Positions 36,327 through 51,134 of a stretch of DNA of 64,000 bases are shown here, in pieces. Below the pieces are notes generated by a model that did not search any database, was not told where the DNA came from, and worked only from the letters and a program-made list of their open reading frames with translations. This DNA is from Sclerurus mexicanus (lineage: Eukaryota; Chordata; Aves; Passeriformes; Furnariidae): the NCBI GenBank assembly GCA_013396755.1, contig VWZF01003010.1, positions 1-64,000 of the forward strand. Direction: 5' to 3'. Position numbers and translations under genes: made by a program. Within the stretch, counting starts at the first letter, position 1; each line of letters opens with the position of its first letter.

Positions 36327-39300
36327 TGCTGCTAGATATGTTGTACCTGTCATTTGTCTGTATTAACATTATGTAAACCTATTCTGCTTGTCTGTGCATT
36401 TTATATATAATGCCTCTTTAGAATTTGATCAGGAAAATGATTGTATACCTCCTGCATCTCATGCTGATGAGAAAGAGGTGTGGTCATTGGGTGGTTTATG
36501 AGATGTGGAAAACCTGACTGTTTTCTGAATCTGGTTTTGTTTGAAGAGACAAAGGATTTTCTGTTCCTGGAGCTTAGAAAATGTCTTCTCTGCTTCCTCA
36601 TTTGTTTCTATCACCTTTGACAAAAACCGCCTTCATTTTTCAAAATTTCTGTGCAGCACTTTCCATATGTAATGAACAGACCAAAGGGTGCAGAGTCACT
36701 TTTGCTAGAGCAAGTAAAGATAACTGCACTGATTTAGTATTTCTCTCTTATGTGGAAAAGAATGAGTACAGGGAAAATTCACTCCTAAGGGAGCAGGTAG
36801 CTCCTTCCTGCTGCACCCCACAGCTGTTAGTTCTGCCTTCCACCAGAGGAGATACCTTAGCAGAGGCCAGCAGTTGGTTAAACAGCAAATCTTTGACTTT
36901 GTTGGCCACGGCCTCTTCTTGTGTAGCAGAGGCTCTTTTCATAGTTGTACATATCCATTGTGGTTCTAGCAATGAAGGGTAATGTAAGCAGATGGTATCT
37001 CTACCCTCCTCCTAACACAGGACACACACTTGAATGTCATCCAAACTCACCCTTCTCCTGGGTTTTCTTTTATCATCAATTAAATCAAAGCAAATACTCC
37101 TTCGGCATGAGCTGCCTTTACAGACTTTGCATAGTTTCTGCTTCTTGTTTTTAATTCAGAGACACTCCATCATTTTCTATTATCCCAGTCTGGCATTAGG
37201 AAGACTCACTTGGTTCAGCTGATATTCTGAGATCGCTGTGTAACTCTGCAGAGTCATGGCAGACTGTGCCATGTTAAAGGAAGAATGTGACTATTTTCTT
37301 CCACATCAGCCTCCTGCAGCAATTAGTGCTGTCCCCGCTTAGTTAGCCAAATCAGTTGAATGCTAAAAATATGCAACACCGGGCAGGTTAGGAGCCCAAA
37401 GTATAGTTGAACATTGTGTTCAGCTGTTTTGATAATAGATTTATTTTTTTAAAGATTAGAATAAGTAAGATAGAAATGCCTTATCTATCTTTAATTATTA
37501 TGTAACATTAAAAAAAAATAATCTGTGGTGCATATTTTAGGCCAGGTTTTGCTGCTGCTTATAAGCAGAAGTGAATGATCTTTCTTTCTGCAGCCGACCA
37601 CTGCCTTGTTGCTGATGAAATTGCCCTCAGATTTCTAATGTCTGGAAAATGGAGAGACACAGGAAAAGAGAATGAAAAAGATGTTTTTAAATTCTCATTT
37701 TCCTTTGTGCAGTGTAAGAAGAGGTGGTTTCTTCAGCTTACTCTTGCTAATGGAATTAGCTAAATAAGAAAATTTTAAAACAATTTTCAATTCTGACTAA
37801 TATAACTGGCTAGCTATGGTTATAGTTTTCCAGGTGAAACAGTTTTCAAGTTCCAAAGAAATTAATTCAGAAATCCACGTGGGCTTTCAGTAGTAATCTA
37901 GCAAAATTCTAGAAAAATGTCTTGTTTACTGTGCTTGGACAATAAAGAGGTAGTATGGGTCCTCCTTTTTCTTTTGTGCTATCTCCTTTTCACTAGCTGG
38001 CATAGCCCAGGACTTCACAACTCAGAAAATTTAAAATTGGAGGTTTTCCACAGTTGCTTTCCCCCCTCTGCTGTAAGGTCTTTTAGACCATCTAGAAACC
38101 ATAAGAGCAGCAAAGGCACCAGCCTTTTAGCTGTATGTAGAGTGTATATATTGAATATGTGATGAGGGACTGGAGTTTGCACTTTAAGGCTTTTGCTCAG
38201 GCTGACACATAGCAGGGAGATCAAAAATAGTGTAAAAGAGGAAGAAATGAAAGATGAAGAGCTCTGCAGATGACATGTTGAAGTCAATAGAAATACCCTC
38301 AATGGTGTCAGTAGACTGGGAGTTAGGTCGTCTCAGAGAGGGGCCGGGCATTAATTTTTCTGAGAGAGTGAAATCCTGGGGGTCTGCAAAAGAGAAAAAC
38401 AACAACAAGCCGGAAGGGACTTTGGAGCAGAGCCAGCAGAAGCTGCTGTCATCTCTATCCTGCTGTCCTTTCTTGAACTTGGCACAATCAGCTGATCTGC
38501 ATGAATGTGATGTTTTTATGGCACTGGTTATAATTGGAAGTGATAGCAGCAGGACTGAATGAGACAGCACATTGTATGAAAACAGGTTGAAGGGAGGATG
38601 AGATTCAGTTATAAAATCTTAAACCTCATTTCATCAGAGCATTTTTTTGGCTAATCAGAATATTTTCTGTGAATCTTGGAAATTGCAGACTCTGATCACA
38701 AACCAGAGTGTATGAGAGGGTCTCATTCATAAGTGCTTTATCTTCTCAAGAACAAGTCGATAAGCCTTTATTGTTTAATTTTTCTTTCTTGGGAACTGGG
38801 CAGCTGACATTTTTTCAAAGTCCCTTAATTTGTAGGGGACTTTGTGGGAGTCACAAAACCCCATTAACCGTATTTTTCATCTGGCTTTAGGAGGAATATA
38901 TTTTAAAATGGTAAAAGAAAGACTTTGAACAGCTTCTGATAACTCACAGTTTAAGCATGGCTATAAAAAGAAAATGAAAAGGCAATTAAAAATGGAATAT
39001 TTCTTTCTTCCATCTCCCCCCCACCCCCAATTGTAATTTGTCACTATTTCTTGTAGGCAGGCAGAAAGATGAGGCTACAGAAGACCATTTAACACTGCAA
39101 AGCTGGCTGCTATGAAGCACCATAACTTGGCATTCGATTGGGGGACTAATTCTTTAAAGTCTGTGTCATCCTCCTGAAAAAGTTCTGAATAGTCTTGGTG
39201 GGGTTTTTTTTCCTTCAGAATTGGGAAAGAAATGAAAAGAAATTTGTTATTGTCTCAGCAGCACTAGCTGGTGTCAGTAAGGGTAATAAGAAGCCATGTT

Positions 39301-42300
39301 TTTTTCAGATTTGGTTCTTGACTATCAGTACCCAAAAATCACCTTGTGACATGTTAAAAACCCACACAGACAAAAATCCCAGAAAAACAACAGAAATGGG
39401 CTTGAAACACTTGCATTGTCCACTTTTATGTGTGAAAACTGATATTTATGCTTCTACAAACTCACTAGTGAATAGATGCCAGGAGTTTCTCTGACTACTG
39501 GTCTGCAGAAGGCAGGGCTGTCCAGATGGGTTTCTCTGCTGACTCCTGAACCTCTAGAGACAGGATCAACTCTTACAGATAGAATATTCTTTGTGCTGAC
39601 CATACCTCTCTTTGCAGAAATTACAGCTGTGGAGGGGTTATGGGGCTGTGCTAAACCCAGCTGAAGGAGGACCCATATCTGTACCCTTTGCCTGGGTAGA
39701 ATGGCAATAGGGGCTGATTTCTGCACCAGGACAGGATAGCCAGAAGACCCTAGGTTTCCTCGAATTAATTTTCCAACAGTACTGCGAAGCTTTTGTGGAT
39801 ATTTTGAGTGATATAAATGTTTGCATGCTGCTAAGCAAATGTAGAATAATATTATTTTAAAGGGTACTGAGAGCCATTGCCACTCTCTTTCGTGTGTATA
39901 CATGTAAGTTGTACTTATTTATCACATGTGTTTATAAAACAGCCACCACTATATCATCCAAACTCAAGTTTTGAGAAAAGTTCAGAAGTCTATATTTCAC
40001 ATGAGCCATATGTTGAGCTGAAGGCATGTAATTTACAAACCTTTTAAGCGATTGTGTTACCAATAATTCACATTTCTGCTCTCAAGATAAAGTCCCAGCC
40101 CATTCCATCTGATCAGCATCTTATTCTTCAAGCAGGTGTCATGGTTTCTGAATTTTGTCCAGATGGCAGCTGATGTGGAATCAGAGACTCAGTGAATAAA
40201 ATCAAATGCTGTGAGAAGAGCCAGTGAGCGTTTGCTCCTCATATTACTGCTAGTGACAATAGATTTAATGCAGCCATTGTTCGTGCTCTGTGAGTTTATT
40301 AGAGCTAAATGGTCAGGATTATCTCATCAGATTATAACAATCAGACAAAGTCATTGAAAATACCCCCCTAAATAAATCGCTTAGTTCATCAGTATTTGCA
40401 ATTTGTATCTTTTGGTGGTATGCATATATCCATACATCTGTTTGTGTCCACAGCCAGTTCAGCATGCATTCTCACAGGTATACCTTCTAGTTGTTGAAAA
40501 CCAACTGCAAAGCTACTACACAAAATAGAATGTGCAAAGGGTTGGTCAGTGGGCTGTGTCAGGGAGTGTGTACCTGCTAATTGGACCTGTGAGGGTCAGC
40601 AATTCCCTCTGAGCAATTCAGGCCCCCTGACAGAGATGCATTTGTCTCTAAGTCAGCTCCTGACAGTAGCACACAGTAGCAGAGCAGAAGCCCTAAGAGC
40701 ACAGGGCAGAGGGGACTGTGCCCTCCCTGGGGAGATCTGTAGCCCTTCCGCATCCACTTGTGTGTAGGACAGGACCCTGAAGACTGATGTCCAGTGCTAT
40801 CTCTTAAGTAATTACGAAGCCATGCAGTGTGCAGCTCTCTACTGCTAGTGTTAGGTTCGATCTGCCCATCAGTTGTTTGGGGATTCTGTGTCTAAATGCT
40901 GTACACGCAGCACCAACCAGAGCTGAACAGTCTAGGAAGCAAATCATCAGGAGTTACTTTGCTCTCAAAATCTCCATTTCTACCACCTGGGTATTTGATT
41001 CCAGAAAAAGCCATGTCTTTGAGTTGCCTCTCAAGGAGGCTCTTATTATGACACCAGTAGGCAGAGCCCTTCACAATTTCTAGAATAACCTGCTGCCATG
41101 TCAGATTAGGTTACATGCCATCAAATTATTTAAATCTTCACAGTTACATTTGTTCTACAGACATGTGTGCTCCCTCTCTTGAGACTAGAAATTCTGCATT
41201 TTTACAAATACTTTTATATAATTTATTTTTAAATTTTTTTTTTTAGTGGCAAAATCAGTTCTCAGAGCCATTCTTTAGACCACAAAAAAGAGAGGTGATG
41301 TTTTGCATACATTTTATGGTTTTTCTGTCCAATGACTCCCGTGTCAAAATTGCTACAGCCTTCCAAGAGAAATGCTAAATCATAATGTGGTAAGAAAGGC
41401 ACCCTCGACAGGTCTGCGAATGACAGCTCTATAATTTCAGCATTATTTGAATACAATGTAGAAGTGCCTTATATGTTTAAGCAGCTTCATTTTACATCTG
41501 CTTTTTAGAATAGTTGATTCATACTTGTCTGCACAGGCTTTCAATAGTTCTTCTTTTCTTTCTTAGTGTCTTTGTCTACCCTTTTCTTTTTTACTTTATT
41601 TTTCTTTTTTATTATCTTGATTTTTTTCTATAATATTTATTTTATTAGTGATAAGATAAGAGGGTCAGGCTGAGCATGTGTTAGACTGAGATGCAGTGTA
41701 ATGAGTTGTCTTTACCTGTGTGCTCATTACACTCATAGAGCAGAATGACTTGAATTACATGTGGATCTTTTGCTGTTAACATATGCTAACATGCATTGCT
41801 TTATTTGTGGTGTAAAATTTGCTGTTATTATTTCTGAGGACTGAAGTTTATTTAATGTCTTTTAATATTGCTAATTTTTTTTTGCCATTGTTGCTGAAGT
41901 CTGTATGAATTGGTTTGAGTTCTTAAAAAACTTGCAGTGATTCCTGATGAGAATTTTTCATCAGGAGAAATTTTTTGTTTGGGGGCTTCAAATCCTACTA
42001 AACCAGAAAAGTTTATAATGCTATTTTTTTCTTGCTGTGGTGTTTCTGCACCACTGAACTGACAACTGAGATGCTAGCTTGTTTCTTCTGTGCCTGATGT
42101 CAGATGAAACCAGTGAAGACCTAAAGGCATCAGTATGGACTGGGAAAAACAATGTATTTTGTAGAGAGACCACCCCAGCTAAAGCAGTGCATCTTATGTC
42201 AAAAATCTGAGTGGCCAGGCAGATCTCCATGGATGCAGCTTTGCAGTATGCTGAGGAACCTGTGCTGCTTTGATACCAAACCATGGTTGTAGCCTGCACA

Positions 42301-42570
42301 CCACGAACAGTGCTCAAAAAAATCAGTTTCATGGCAGGGCTCTGTGTGTACTTAGTGTGGTGTGGGATTCACTCCCACATTGCTGTGTGCAAACACCAGG
42401 ATCCCATCACATGTGTGCCTGAAGGGGGCCCTTCTCCCTGTATGCGCCACAGCAGTTTCCCAAGGCTGTGAGGAATTGAAGCTGGTGTTGTGTACACCAC
42501 TGTAAGTCAGGTGTGTCTCCAGAAAGGCAGCGGCTTTAAAATGCATGACCCTGTTTGGACAAAGGCACAT
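36327..42570. other. Gene-free sequence with a few simple tracts
   Basis: I see no gene. Open frames of 133 codons (+ strand, about 36.58-36.98 kb), 128 codons (minus, about 38.18-38.57 kb) and 149 codons (minus, about 39.45-39.90 kb) have no domains I recognise and overlap other open frames. A C-rich run lies at 39016-39029. A T-rich stretch fills 41541-41650. The part at 40.15-40.40 kb is homogeneous unique sequence that could be tested for conservation. Confidence 0.55.
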
Positions 42571-42660
42571 GGTGTGATTCTTGGGGTTGTCCTGTGTAGG
42601 GCCGGGAGACGGACTCTATGATCCTTGTGGGTCCCTCCAAACTCAGGATATTCTATCACT
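42571..42660 (+). mobile_element. CR1 LINE 3'-end fragment
   Basis: The 90 bases read GTGATTCTTGGGGTTGTCCT, then GGGCCGGGAGACGGACTCTA, then ATGATCCTTGTGGGTCCCTC and CAAACTCAGGATATTCTAT. These are the standard end blocks of one avian CR1 group, in the sense direction, ending in a version of the ATTCTATG 3' terminus. Similarity is not seen upstream of about 42570, so it is a very short 5'-truncated copy, as is typical of CR1. It has no coding capacity. Confidence 0.85.
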
Positions 42661-42674
42661 GCAAAACTAGTCTC

Positions 42675-42692
42675 CCTCTTTTTTTTTTTTTT
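42675..42692 (+). repeat. Poly-T run
   Basis: A run of about 17 T in a pyrimidine-rich context, beginning some 15 bases after the CR1 3' end. CR1 elements do not end in poly-A, so the run is not the tail of that copy. On the minus strand it would be a poly-A run. Confidence 0.8.
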
Positions 42693-45600
42693 TCCTTTGT
42701 CATTGTGAAAGCCTAATAGCTCTACCATCTTTGCAAAAAATATTGTAGTTACTTAGTGATACCACTTCATATTGATGATACTATTATAAATTGAAAGGCA
42801 GCTGGTTCCCAACCTCAGATTTTCCAATTAATACAAATATTTACAACTAAATAGCATAAGGCATTCTTTAAAAACAAATCATAAATGGTGGACTAACATG
42901 GCTCTTGTCCCATTACATGCCTGCACACTGATGACTTTCTTGCAGCTGCCTGTGGTATATCCTGTTACTGCTTTGTGATGGGGAAACCAGAAGCTGTTGT
43001 ATACTTACATTGCTAATCAAGTTGTGTCTCTGCCTTTGAAGTAACCCCTCAGAAAAAGGCAGCCTGTGACAGTCAATAGAATGATGACACCACTGGAGGT
43101 GAAGTCTTTTTTCTTGATTTAAAAAGACCCAGTACATGTTCTTTGAATGAAAAGTTTTAAGAGAATATGAAGAGTTCTCAAATCAATGTTCTTTAAAATT
43201 TAGTTTTCATTTCAAAACTTCATTTTTTGATATTTTTCTTTGCAACTGTCTGGGTTGTATATAATTTCTCTCTTTTGAGCTATTCTGCCTGTATTGATGG
43301 ATTATTTTCATGTTCTTGGCAGGAATTAATTTCTTCTGCCTGTAGTATTTGTTCTTATGGAGGGCATCATAACACTGGGAAATCCTCCTGGGGAGTGTGC
43401 ACATGTATGTGTGAACCCTTCAAAAAGTGTAAAATTACATGTGAAATTGAGTAAGTCAGTGTGCAGCCCAGATATTGCAGAATGGGCAGTGCTAAAGCTT
43501 TGAGACCAGCCTAGGTAGTGACTTCTGACTTTGTGTGAAACAGAGCTCTTTAGATAGCATGTAAGCCTTATAGATGGATAGATAGAAGGGAATGGGTAAT
43601 AACCATAAAACCGTATTATGAAAATATAAACCATAATTAGTGATAATGGTTTACTCAATTAAATACATTAAAGCATGGATGCAGAGTTTTGATGCATCAA
43701 TGCTTTTGTCCAAGAGCATATGTGTGTTTATATACTGATCTAACATTGATGTATAACTGACACATTAAATATGCATCAAAGGATGAATATTCTGCCCTAA
43801 TGTTAAATAGATCTCTTTAGTGCTGTCTGGTTGTACAAATACATGGAAGAATACAGTCTCTGCGCTCAAATTTCCCATCTTAAAAGTAAAGCACAGATAA
43901 CTTAACTGTACATGTGCTTCAGGTACTTCAAGGTTGTAAGTGGAATGGGCCAAGTTAGGCCCACAGATACTCTGCCCTTCCTGCTGAAGGACCTGATTGT
44001 CAGTGGGATGTCCCTTCCCCTTATTGATCTAGGAAACACAGCCTTGCAATTAAAATTACAGTTCCCTCTTCTGATTTCAGCATCAGCAACTTGGGGAGTT
44101 GTGTGGAAGGAGTGTTTCTCTTCCTTTTTCTGCTGTATCTGTAACAGAAGTTCTGTTGTTCTCTTTCTTTCTAGTAATGGAAGAAACCTAGTTTCCTGAC
44201 CTCTAAGCTTCAGATGTGTTGTTAAATAATCTGAGTCCTCTTAGTAGTTAGATGATTGAAAGGGGTTCAGATTATGGTTAGTACCAGGGAGGGGAAAGTT
44301 CTGAAACATCTAAGTTGCATGTTTACACTAATACGTGCCAATGCCATCACTTTCCCTACTAATGTTGGGGACCTGTTGTGGCCAATGTGTACCACTAGTG
44401 TATCAGTGTGGAAGCCCAACCTTGATGGCCCTGTATTGTTGGCATTCCCATCACACACTGGTGAGAGGGTCTTTTCAATAATAAAGTATAACTGGATTTT
44501 CATGGCTTTCTCTCATGTGTTTTGTTATTCCTATTGCTTTTGGATACCATGTATTATGTATACATAAAAAATCATGTATTCCAGCAAGGACTTGCCTTTT
44601 TTAATTTAAATTTAATTTAATTGGTTAGTTCAGGAGCAAAACAAACTTTGTCTAATTCTTGGATCCACCTGAACTTCTGGTGTTGGTTTTTTTTTGTTAT
44701 TCTGAGCTAAGTTTTACCCTAACAGCAGAAGTATTGATCCCTTTATTCCCCAAATTGTGCTTTCCTAATTTGGACTGAGGACAGTCATGTTCCATGCTGT
44801 TGCTCTTGTTTAAAAATTATCCAGCCACAGTGGTTTCCCTTCATACTATTTTTCCCTCTGTGTCCTTTCCCCACTACCAGCATTTCCTGCCTTAAACATT
44901 TTGGTTGATATTTTCTCTGCCTGGTCTCAGGGCTACACTGATATTAAAAAAGAAAAGTCTAAGTAAAATGAATTATTCCTTATTAAGGGAGAGTATGTGG
45001 GGATAGAAAAAATTATGCCTTTTCCTTGGAATTTTATCATAAGCACACAGTAAGTCAAAATGGCAGGGTTCATAAATGTCAGAGAGAATTTTATTGACAG
45101 AAAGAGTAAAACACAAAGGTACTTAGGTAGAATTGTCCTGCAGTGTCTGAGCCCAGGATTGTTTTAGACACATGGGTAGTTGACCATATCTGTAGGATTA
45201 TAAACTGGTCTCTCCATGACTTAATTTAAACTTTAAATAGATAGGATGCACTCCTCATAAAGAGAGCTTCTAGATGTCTTCCTTTTTGAATACTTGGTAT
45301 TTAAATCTGATGCTTTTGAAATCAAAAGAAAGATTTCCATCAAGTTAAATGGGTTCAAAACTGGGTCTTAACATGAGATTACTTTTTTCATTAAGGGCAT
45401 TATGTTGCGTCATTCAACTCAATGTTTTTTTCCATTGACTTCATTAGATGCAAAATTGGCCCCTTAAAGCATATGCCTTGATAAGGCATTTTGTCTTCTG
45501 TGACTGCAGTAAAATGGGGGAAAAAAAAGAATCATTGCATCCTTATCCTTACTGTTCCTTATTTCTATGACATGTTGCCTCTGATATTTCTGCATTTTGA

Positions 45601-48600
45601 ATCATAAGGGCTCTATTCTCACTGGGCTCTTGTCCCATGTTAATCTGATATTCATATAATTTTGCTAGAAAAGAGCCTGTGAATGATCTCTCCCTTCTAA
45701 TTTATTCAAGACTAAAATTCTGCTACTGGCAAACTTGCCTCCATGGTTCCCCTGTCTGTACAGTATAACCAGATGTTTTGTAGTTTGGGTCCCTCTGCAC
45801 ATCATTGAACAGACACTACAAGTACCTCTTTCCTGTAGATTTCTCCAAGAGCCCTCAAAATGAAATACATGAGGAATGTATGAAAACAGGTCATAAACCA
45901 GGCCAAAATTAAATTTAAAAATACAGAAAGTACTTCTTAAAAAGCAGAAGTATTACAGATTTCTGTAGAGCAGATTGGACTGTTATCTGGGTACTATGTG
46001 CACAATGGTGTGGTTGCAAAGCCTTGTAAATAGTGATATATTCATTTAAACCAACTTTTAAATAAAGACATAAAATTATGGGAATAATGTGGAATTGACT
46101 TTGAATCAGTAGTACTTGTATAGTACCTATTACTAACATGCTTGTGTGTGTCTCAGAATTGAAGGCATATTCCCAGCACCCACTATCGGGGAGAGAAATG
46201 ACTTCTAAAAAAGAAAACTGAGGTATAAAATCTGTGAAGATGGAAAATGCAAAATTTTGCATTTGATTTCAGTGCTTAGATAGGCCATATTTAAATATTT
46301 AAAATCTTCTGAAGTTTTGGGCTTGTTGTTCCATCTACTGTCTCATATACATTTGTAGTAGAGGCAGAGTCCATTTAGGTCCTGCTGTGTCTGGGCCAGC
46401 CTTTCTCACCATGGAGTTTTTCAAAGCTTATTTCCATTCAGAGTGAAGTAAAAAATGGTTTGTAGGAATTATTATTGGTGTTTTTGACAGAGGGACTTTA
46501 TTTTCAGGGGTCCTCTGTTTTCTCCCAGATAAATGAGAAACACGAGGGGAGAGACACCCTGCTTGAAATCAGTCAGTCAAGACCAATAGGAGACTGTGAT
46601 TCTTCCCCCTAATAAATAAATACAGGGGGAAAAAAAAAGGAAACAAATACAGCCTGAATTTTCCTCAAAGTTTGAGAGAGTTTCAGTGGGAGGCTCTGAA
46701 TTGGCTCTGCTTAAAATGAGGAACAGGAACTGACCATCAATTTCTATACATCCTCTGAGCATAGAATTAATGATTCGATTAAAATGAGACATCCCCAAGA
46801 AATTCTATAGTAATTGAACTACTTCATAAATTAAGACAAGAAAGCACAGTTGTATAAACACTGGAATCGCTGACCCAGTTATTTGGAATAAAGTTTTGTC
46901 CATTATAGCCTTCAGTTCTAGCTGGATGATGACAGAAATTTCTGAATATCCCAGAAAATAGTTTTTGAAGCACTGGATGAGTATTTTAAGATGATAGTGT
47001 ATCATAGTGTGGTACTGTGTTCTCTGGTGCTCTAACCAGGTTTGAATGGCCTGCATCAATCCTTACATTTAATGACAGAAAACTCAGTTTAACCTTGCTG
47101 TAAAGTAAGTATTTATACACATCAATGAGAGAAATAAAACACCTTATTGATTTTACATCTGCTTTCACTGTGGTAATTAAAATGTACCTTTGCAGCTTGC
47201 AGAATAGTAGTCTGTTTGTATTAGATCAAAGAAAAGCTCTTCCACAGACCTTATTTCGTATTCCTGTTGTCCCTGGAAAATTAGTGAATAAATGCAGAAG
47301 GCTGAGTCCAGTCTTCATAATCTTCCACTCTTTAACTCTAGCAAAAAGCCACCTTCTGGACAAAGGAACCAATTGTTTGCAATAGTATCCTATAATAATT
47401 TCTAGGTTAAAATCAGTGTTGAATACTGCGAAGTTCAATGTTCAGTGTAGTTAGTGGTTTTGCCCGTTTATATGCTTTGTCAGGAGTTTTCTGAGGAAAG
47501 CTTACTGCAACTGTTCACAGGAGGGTCATCACTACAGCAAATCTCTTCAGAAAAGCAAACCACTTGAAAAGGGCACTATAGACCTTCTAGTCCTACTGAA
47601 TTTGGTGTTAGATCATTCCCTTTAGCTGTATGCTACCACTTGGCTGCTTAGGGCAGAATCTACTGGTTTTCTGGATGTATGCAACACCTCTCATCTGGAG
47701 CATTTGCAGTTGTTTCTGTTGGTGGATCTGATGGACCTGACATTAATGTTGGGGGCACCAGTAAGTACAGCCATTCAAATGCTTGAGTGCACTGCACGTG
47801 TGTGTGTAAAGTCAAGATTTTGGCAGCACAAATAATTTTGAAAAACACATCTGTTTCTTATAACCTTTTTTTTTTTAACTTTTCTCAGGTTCTCTAGACC
47901 TGAGAGGCCACATGGTGTGTCTAATTTTCATACATACAATTGCTATTATTGCTCTCATCTGTCTCTTCAGTGGTATGTCATGATCAGACAAGTCTCCTCA
48001 CATAGTTCATGTACACATCAGGCCATGGTTTATCCTATGTATCACCAATGTTCATTATGTGCTTCAGCAGCCTCACAGCTTTAACTGACTCCAAAGAAAT
48101 AACAGCATTAAATCAGCCTTAAGAGATTTTCAGCGGGATTCTCATGACCCCAAAATTTTGGAAAACTTGAGGTTTGTAGGAAGTAGATTTCTATTGGTAC
48201 CCTTCCATTTCTTCCCACTCCCAGTATAGGTGTGTAGAGAGCTATTAGCCAGTTTAACTAGTGATTAATTTAGTTCCCTCTGTACATTTTATCTTTCTTA
48301 TATCTGATTAGTGCAAGGCTTGAGATTTGAAATAAAGCCAAGATTTTAAATCTGGGGTCCTCTTAATTACTTCCTCTCACATTTTTTTATTTTATTTTTT
48401 TTTAATCATGTAGTAAAAATCTGGTTATATATATATGTCTACATAGTAGCTCACTGTGGACATATTTAAACTAGGTCTAAAAAAGCTAGTTTGGTAGCGG
48501 AAGTGGTCTAGCCATAGCAACATAAGACAATTTATATAAACATATAGCTCCTACACAAAAGTAAGCAATTCCAAACAGGCCATATATATGTGTGTATATA

Positions 48601-51134
48601 TATGTATGTAAGGACTGTATGATGTGTGTATATATGCATACAGATCTAAAAACTTTGCTGGTACAATTTAGCAAGTAACACATTTCAAAAGGAGAGAGAG
48701 GAGAAACAGAAACACAATTGTGATTAATCATGCCCATTATCAACTCAAACTTATGACCTGTGTAAATTTTAGGGCATTTTTTTGAAGTGTGTGTGTGGTG
48801 CTGGATGGGAGGAGGGGTGCATATGTGTGGAATGAGAGGTGAAAAATACACTCCTTTCTCTGCCAATAAAATGACCCCTTCCACTCCCTCAGTTTTCAGC
48901 CTTCCCTCAAAAAGTTAGGTAGACGTCTAAAGCTGGCTAAAGCCTTATTATTTAGTTAACTCTAGGTGGTTTCCATTAGCCTTACAGTACATGCCACTGA
49001 GCAGACATACAGTAACTGAATTGTTTCAACTTATCCAAATAACATTTAAATAGACTTAATTGTTGAACTGCAGGAAAGACCACGTGTCTCCAGAGACTAT
49101 TAGTGTCATTTAAAAGGCTAAATGTATCATAAAACCTGTCTTTAACAGAATAAAATTGTACAGACCAACACAATTTTAGCTAATGTTTTCCACATTTCTT
49201 GTAAAAAAAGCCATTGGCTGTAAGGGGAAGTTCATAACATTTCTAGGAGTTATTTCAGTGCAGCACTTCCTAACTAGTTTTAACCTAGTATCCTTTTTAC
49301 TACTGCGTAGCAATTTACTTTGAAAATGGTAACACTGAAATCTACAGGATTTACTTACAGAACATATTTTTATTTATCATGAGTAAAGAGAGGCTTTTGC
49401 ACTGCAGAAGATTCAAAACCCTCTGATTTCAATAGATAAGCATTTTTTCTCTTGGACTACCTCAGCATTTAAAACCAGCTTTGATTAAAAAAGACTATGG
49501 TAATATTTGAGAGGAAAAGCAAAACTGAAGGAGTCCTTGCTGATACTGGCTGTCAGTGAGATTTCCTCAGCCATCAGCATTTTGGTATTTTGTGATTTTT
49601 ATTCTGGGATTTATGTCCCTGTTTTTATTCCAATGTTACATATTTTCTTTTGTTAGCTGTATTTTAAGAAATTACTTGAATAGGGAAAATGATAAAGGTA
49701 GTTGAAATAAAACAAAATAGGAAGCAGAAAAAGAGCATGGGGGAGGTAGTGTGAGGGGCTGAAGAAGAGTAAATGAAAAAATAGAAAATTGCTCTTTTTT
49801 GCTATAAAATACAGAAAAGAGTATTTCTTTGTTCCAAAGAAGTTTAAAATATTAAGGGGAAAAAACCTAGGAGAAGGACAAATAATGGATCAGCTCTCAA
49901 TAGAAGGAGCAAATCCTTCTATTTATCTGTCTCATCTAGAGTTTTATATCAACTAACAAGGAAGGTGTTTCAAATAACTTTTGCTAACATTATTGCTGTT
50001 TTACAAGTTTAGTTGCTTTGTTATTTTACAAGTTTTGTTTCTATGGAAATGAATGATGTAATCATCATCACTTACTTTTTAACCTGAAGAGGTTTTGGGG
50101 TTTTTTTCCAGTTAGTCCTCTCCAATCCAGGGGAAAAAGATATTGTCTTATTTTTTTCTGGAAAACCTCTGAATCATGATGTAATTACCTGTGTAGGAAC
50201 ACTAGTGCCTTTCCTGAAAAAGTTAAGAATTTCTTGCAACGGCAGTTACTGTCAAGCTTTTCCCATTAGAGCTATGTGTGAATGGAAACAACTGTAATTT
50301 CTTCACTGCTTGCTATTAAAATGAACTTGAATCATGTAACTCTTTTGAAAAGGAGACATTATGATGACAAAAAATATTGGTTAAGTCTAGCCAGGGCTTG
50401 ATTTATTTGGTTTTAGTCTTGTGATAAGGAGAGGGTATGTGCTAATGAAGCAGTTCCCGTTTACAGGGAAATTAATCCAGTAACAACTCATAGTGCCACT
50501 AATTCTTTTTCATTCCCATTTTGGGAATTTACGTAGTGTCTGGTCTCCTGGTGCTGACCGTCAGAGTGGCCCTGAATTCACCTGTAATGAAGGAAATTCC
50601 TATTTGCACAAACCTAGAGCATCTTTACCTTGAACTAAAAAGACTCATTATTTCCAGGTTATCAATAGGACACTATTGCACAAATCAACCAACAGATGTT
50701 GTATTCAGACACTGTGCAAATAAATGCAATGGGGAGAACTCCCCACACATGTGATGCAGTAAAGATAATAGAACAACATGGCTAATTTGAAATTTTAAAC
50801 AAGGATAATTTCACCGGTATGGTGCTAGACACAAACTAAAAGGTCTAATATGTGTCCATGCAGAATTTCTACTTCTGACTTGTAAACTTGTTCAATCTCT
50901 GCTTTGTCAGTTTGCTTTTCAGGCCTGAATTGAATGTATTTTATTGCACTATCTGAAAATTTTTCCAAAAAACATATTGTAGGAATATGATTTTTTTTTA
51001 ATTGTGAATTGTTTTCAAGGCAGCTACCTATGAAGCAGAGATGTGAATCTCTTGGAGGATAATGAATAGATTATTGAGACTCAGAATGCATTTCAATTCT
51101 ATGAGTGAAGTAAAGCTCACAGAGGACATTACCC
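42693..51134. other. Gene-free AT-rich unique sequence
   Basis: I see no gene or identifiable mobile element. Minor features are three GATA-like units near 43.58 kb, a palindromic AATTTAAATTTAATTTAATT stretch near 44.6 kb, a T-run near 47.87 kb and a TA/TG-rich stretch at 48580-48615. The longest frames (115-132 codons near 46.0 and 48.6 kb, minus strand) carry no known domain. Confidence 0.55.

Noticed and set aside
36581..36982. 133-codon + strand frame
   Set aside because: No recognisable domain; a 74-codon frame is open on the other strand over the same bases.
37575..37763. Possible exon after a TTTCTTTCTGCAG acceptor-like site
   Set aside because: No clear donor site follows at a plausible distance, and the frame shows no known domain.
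39454..39903. 149-codon minus-strand frame
   Set aside because: Overlaps other open frames on both strands, no domain, no splice or promoter context.
40150..40400. Candidate conserved non-coding element
   Set aside because: Only an impression of composition; conservation cannot be judged from one sequence.
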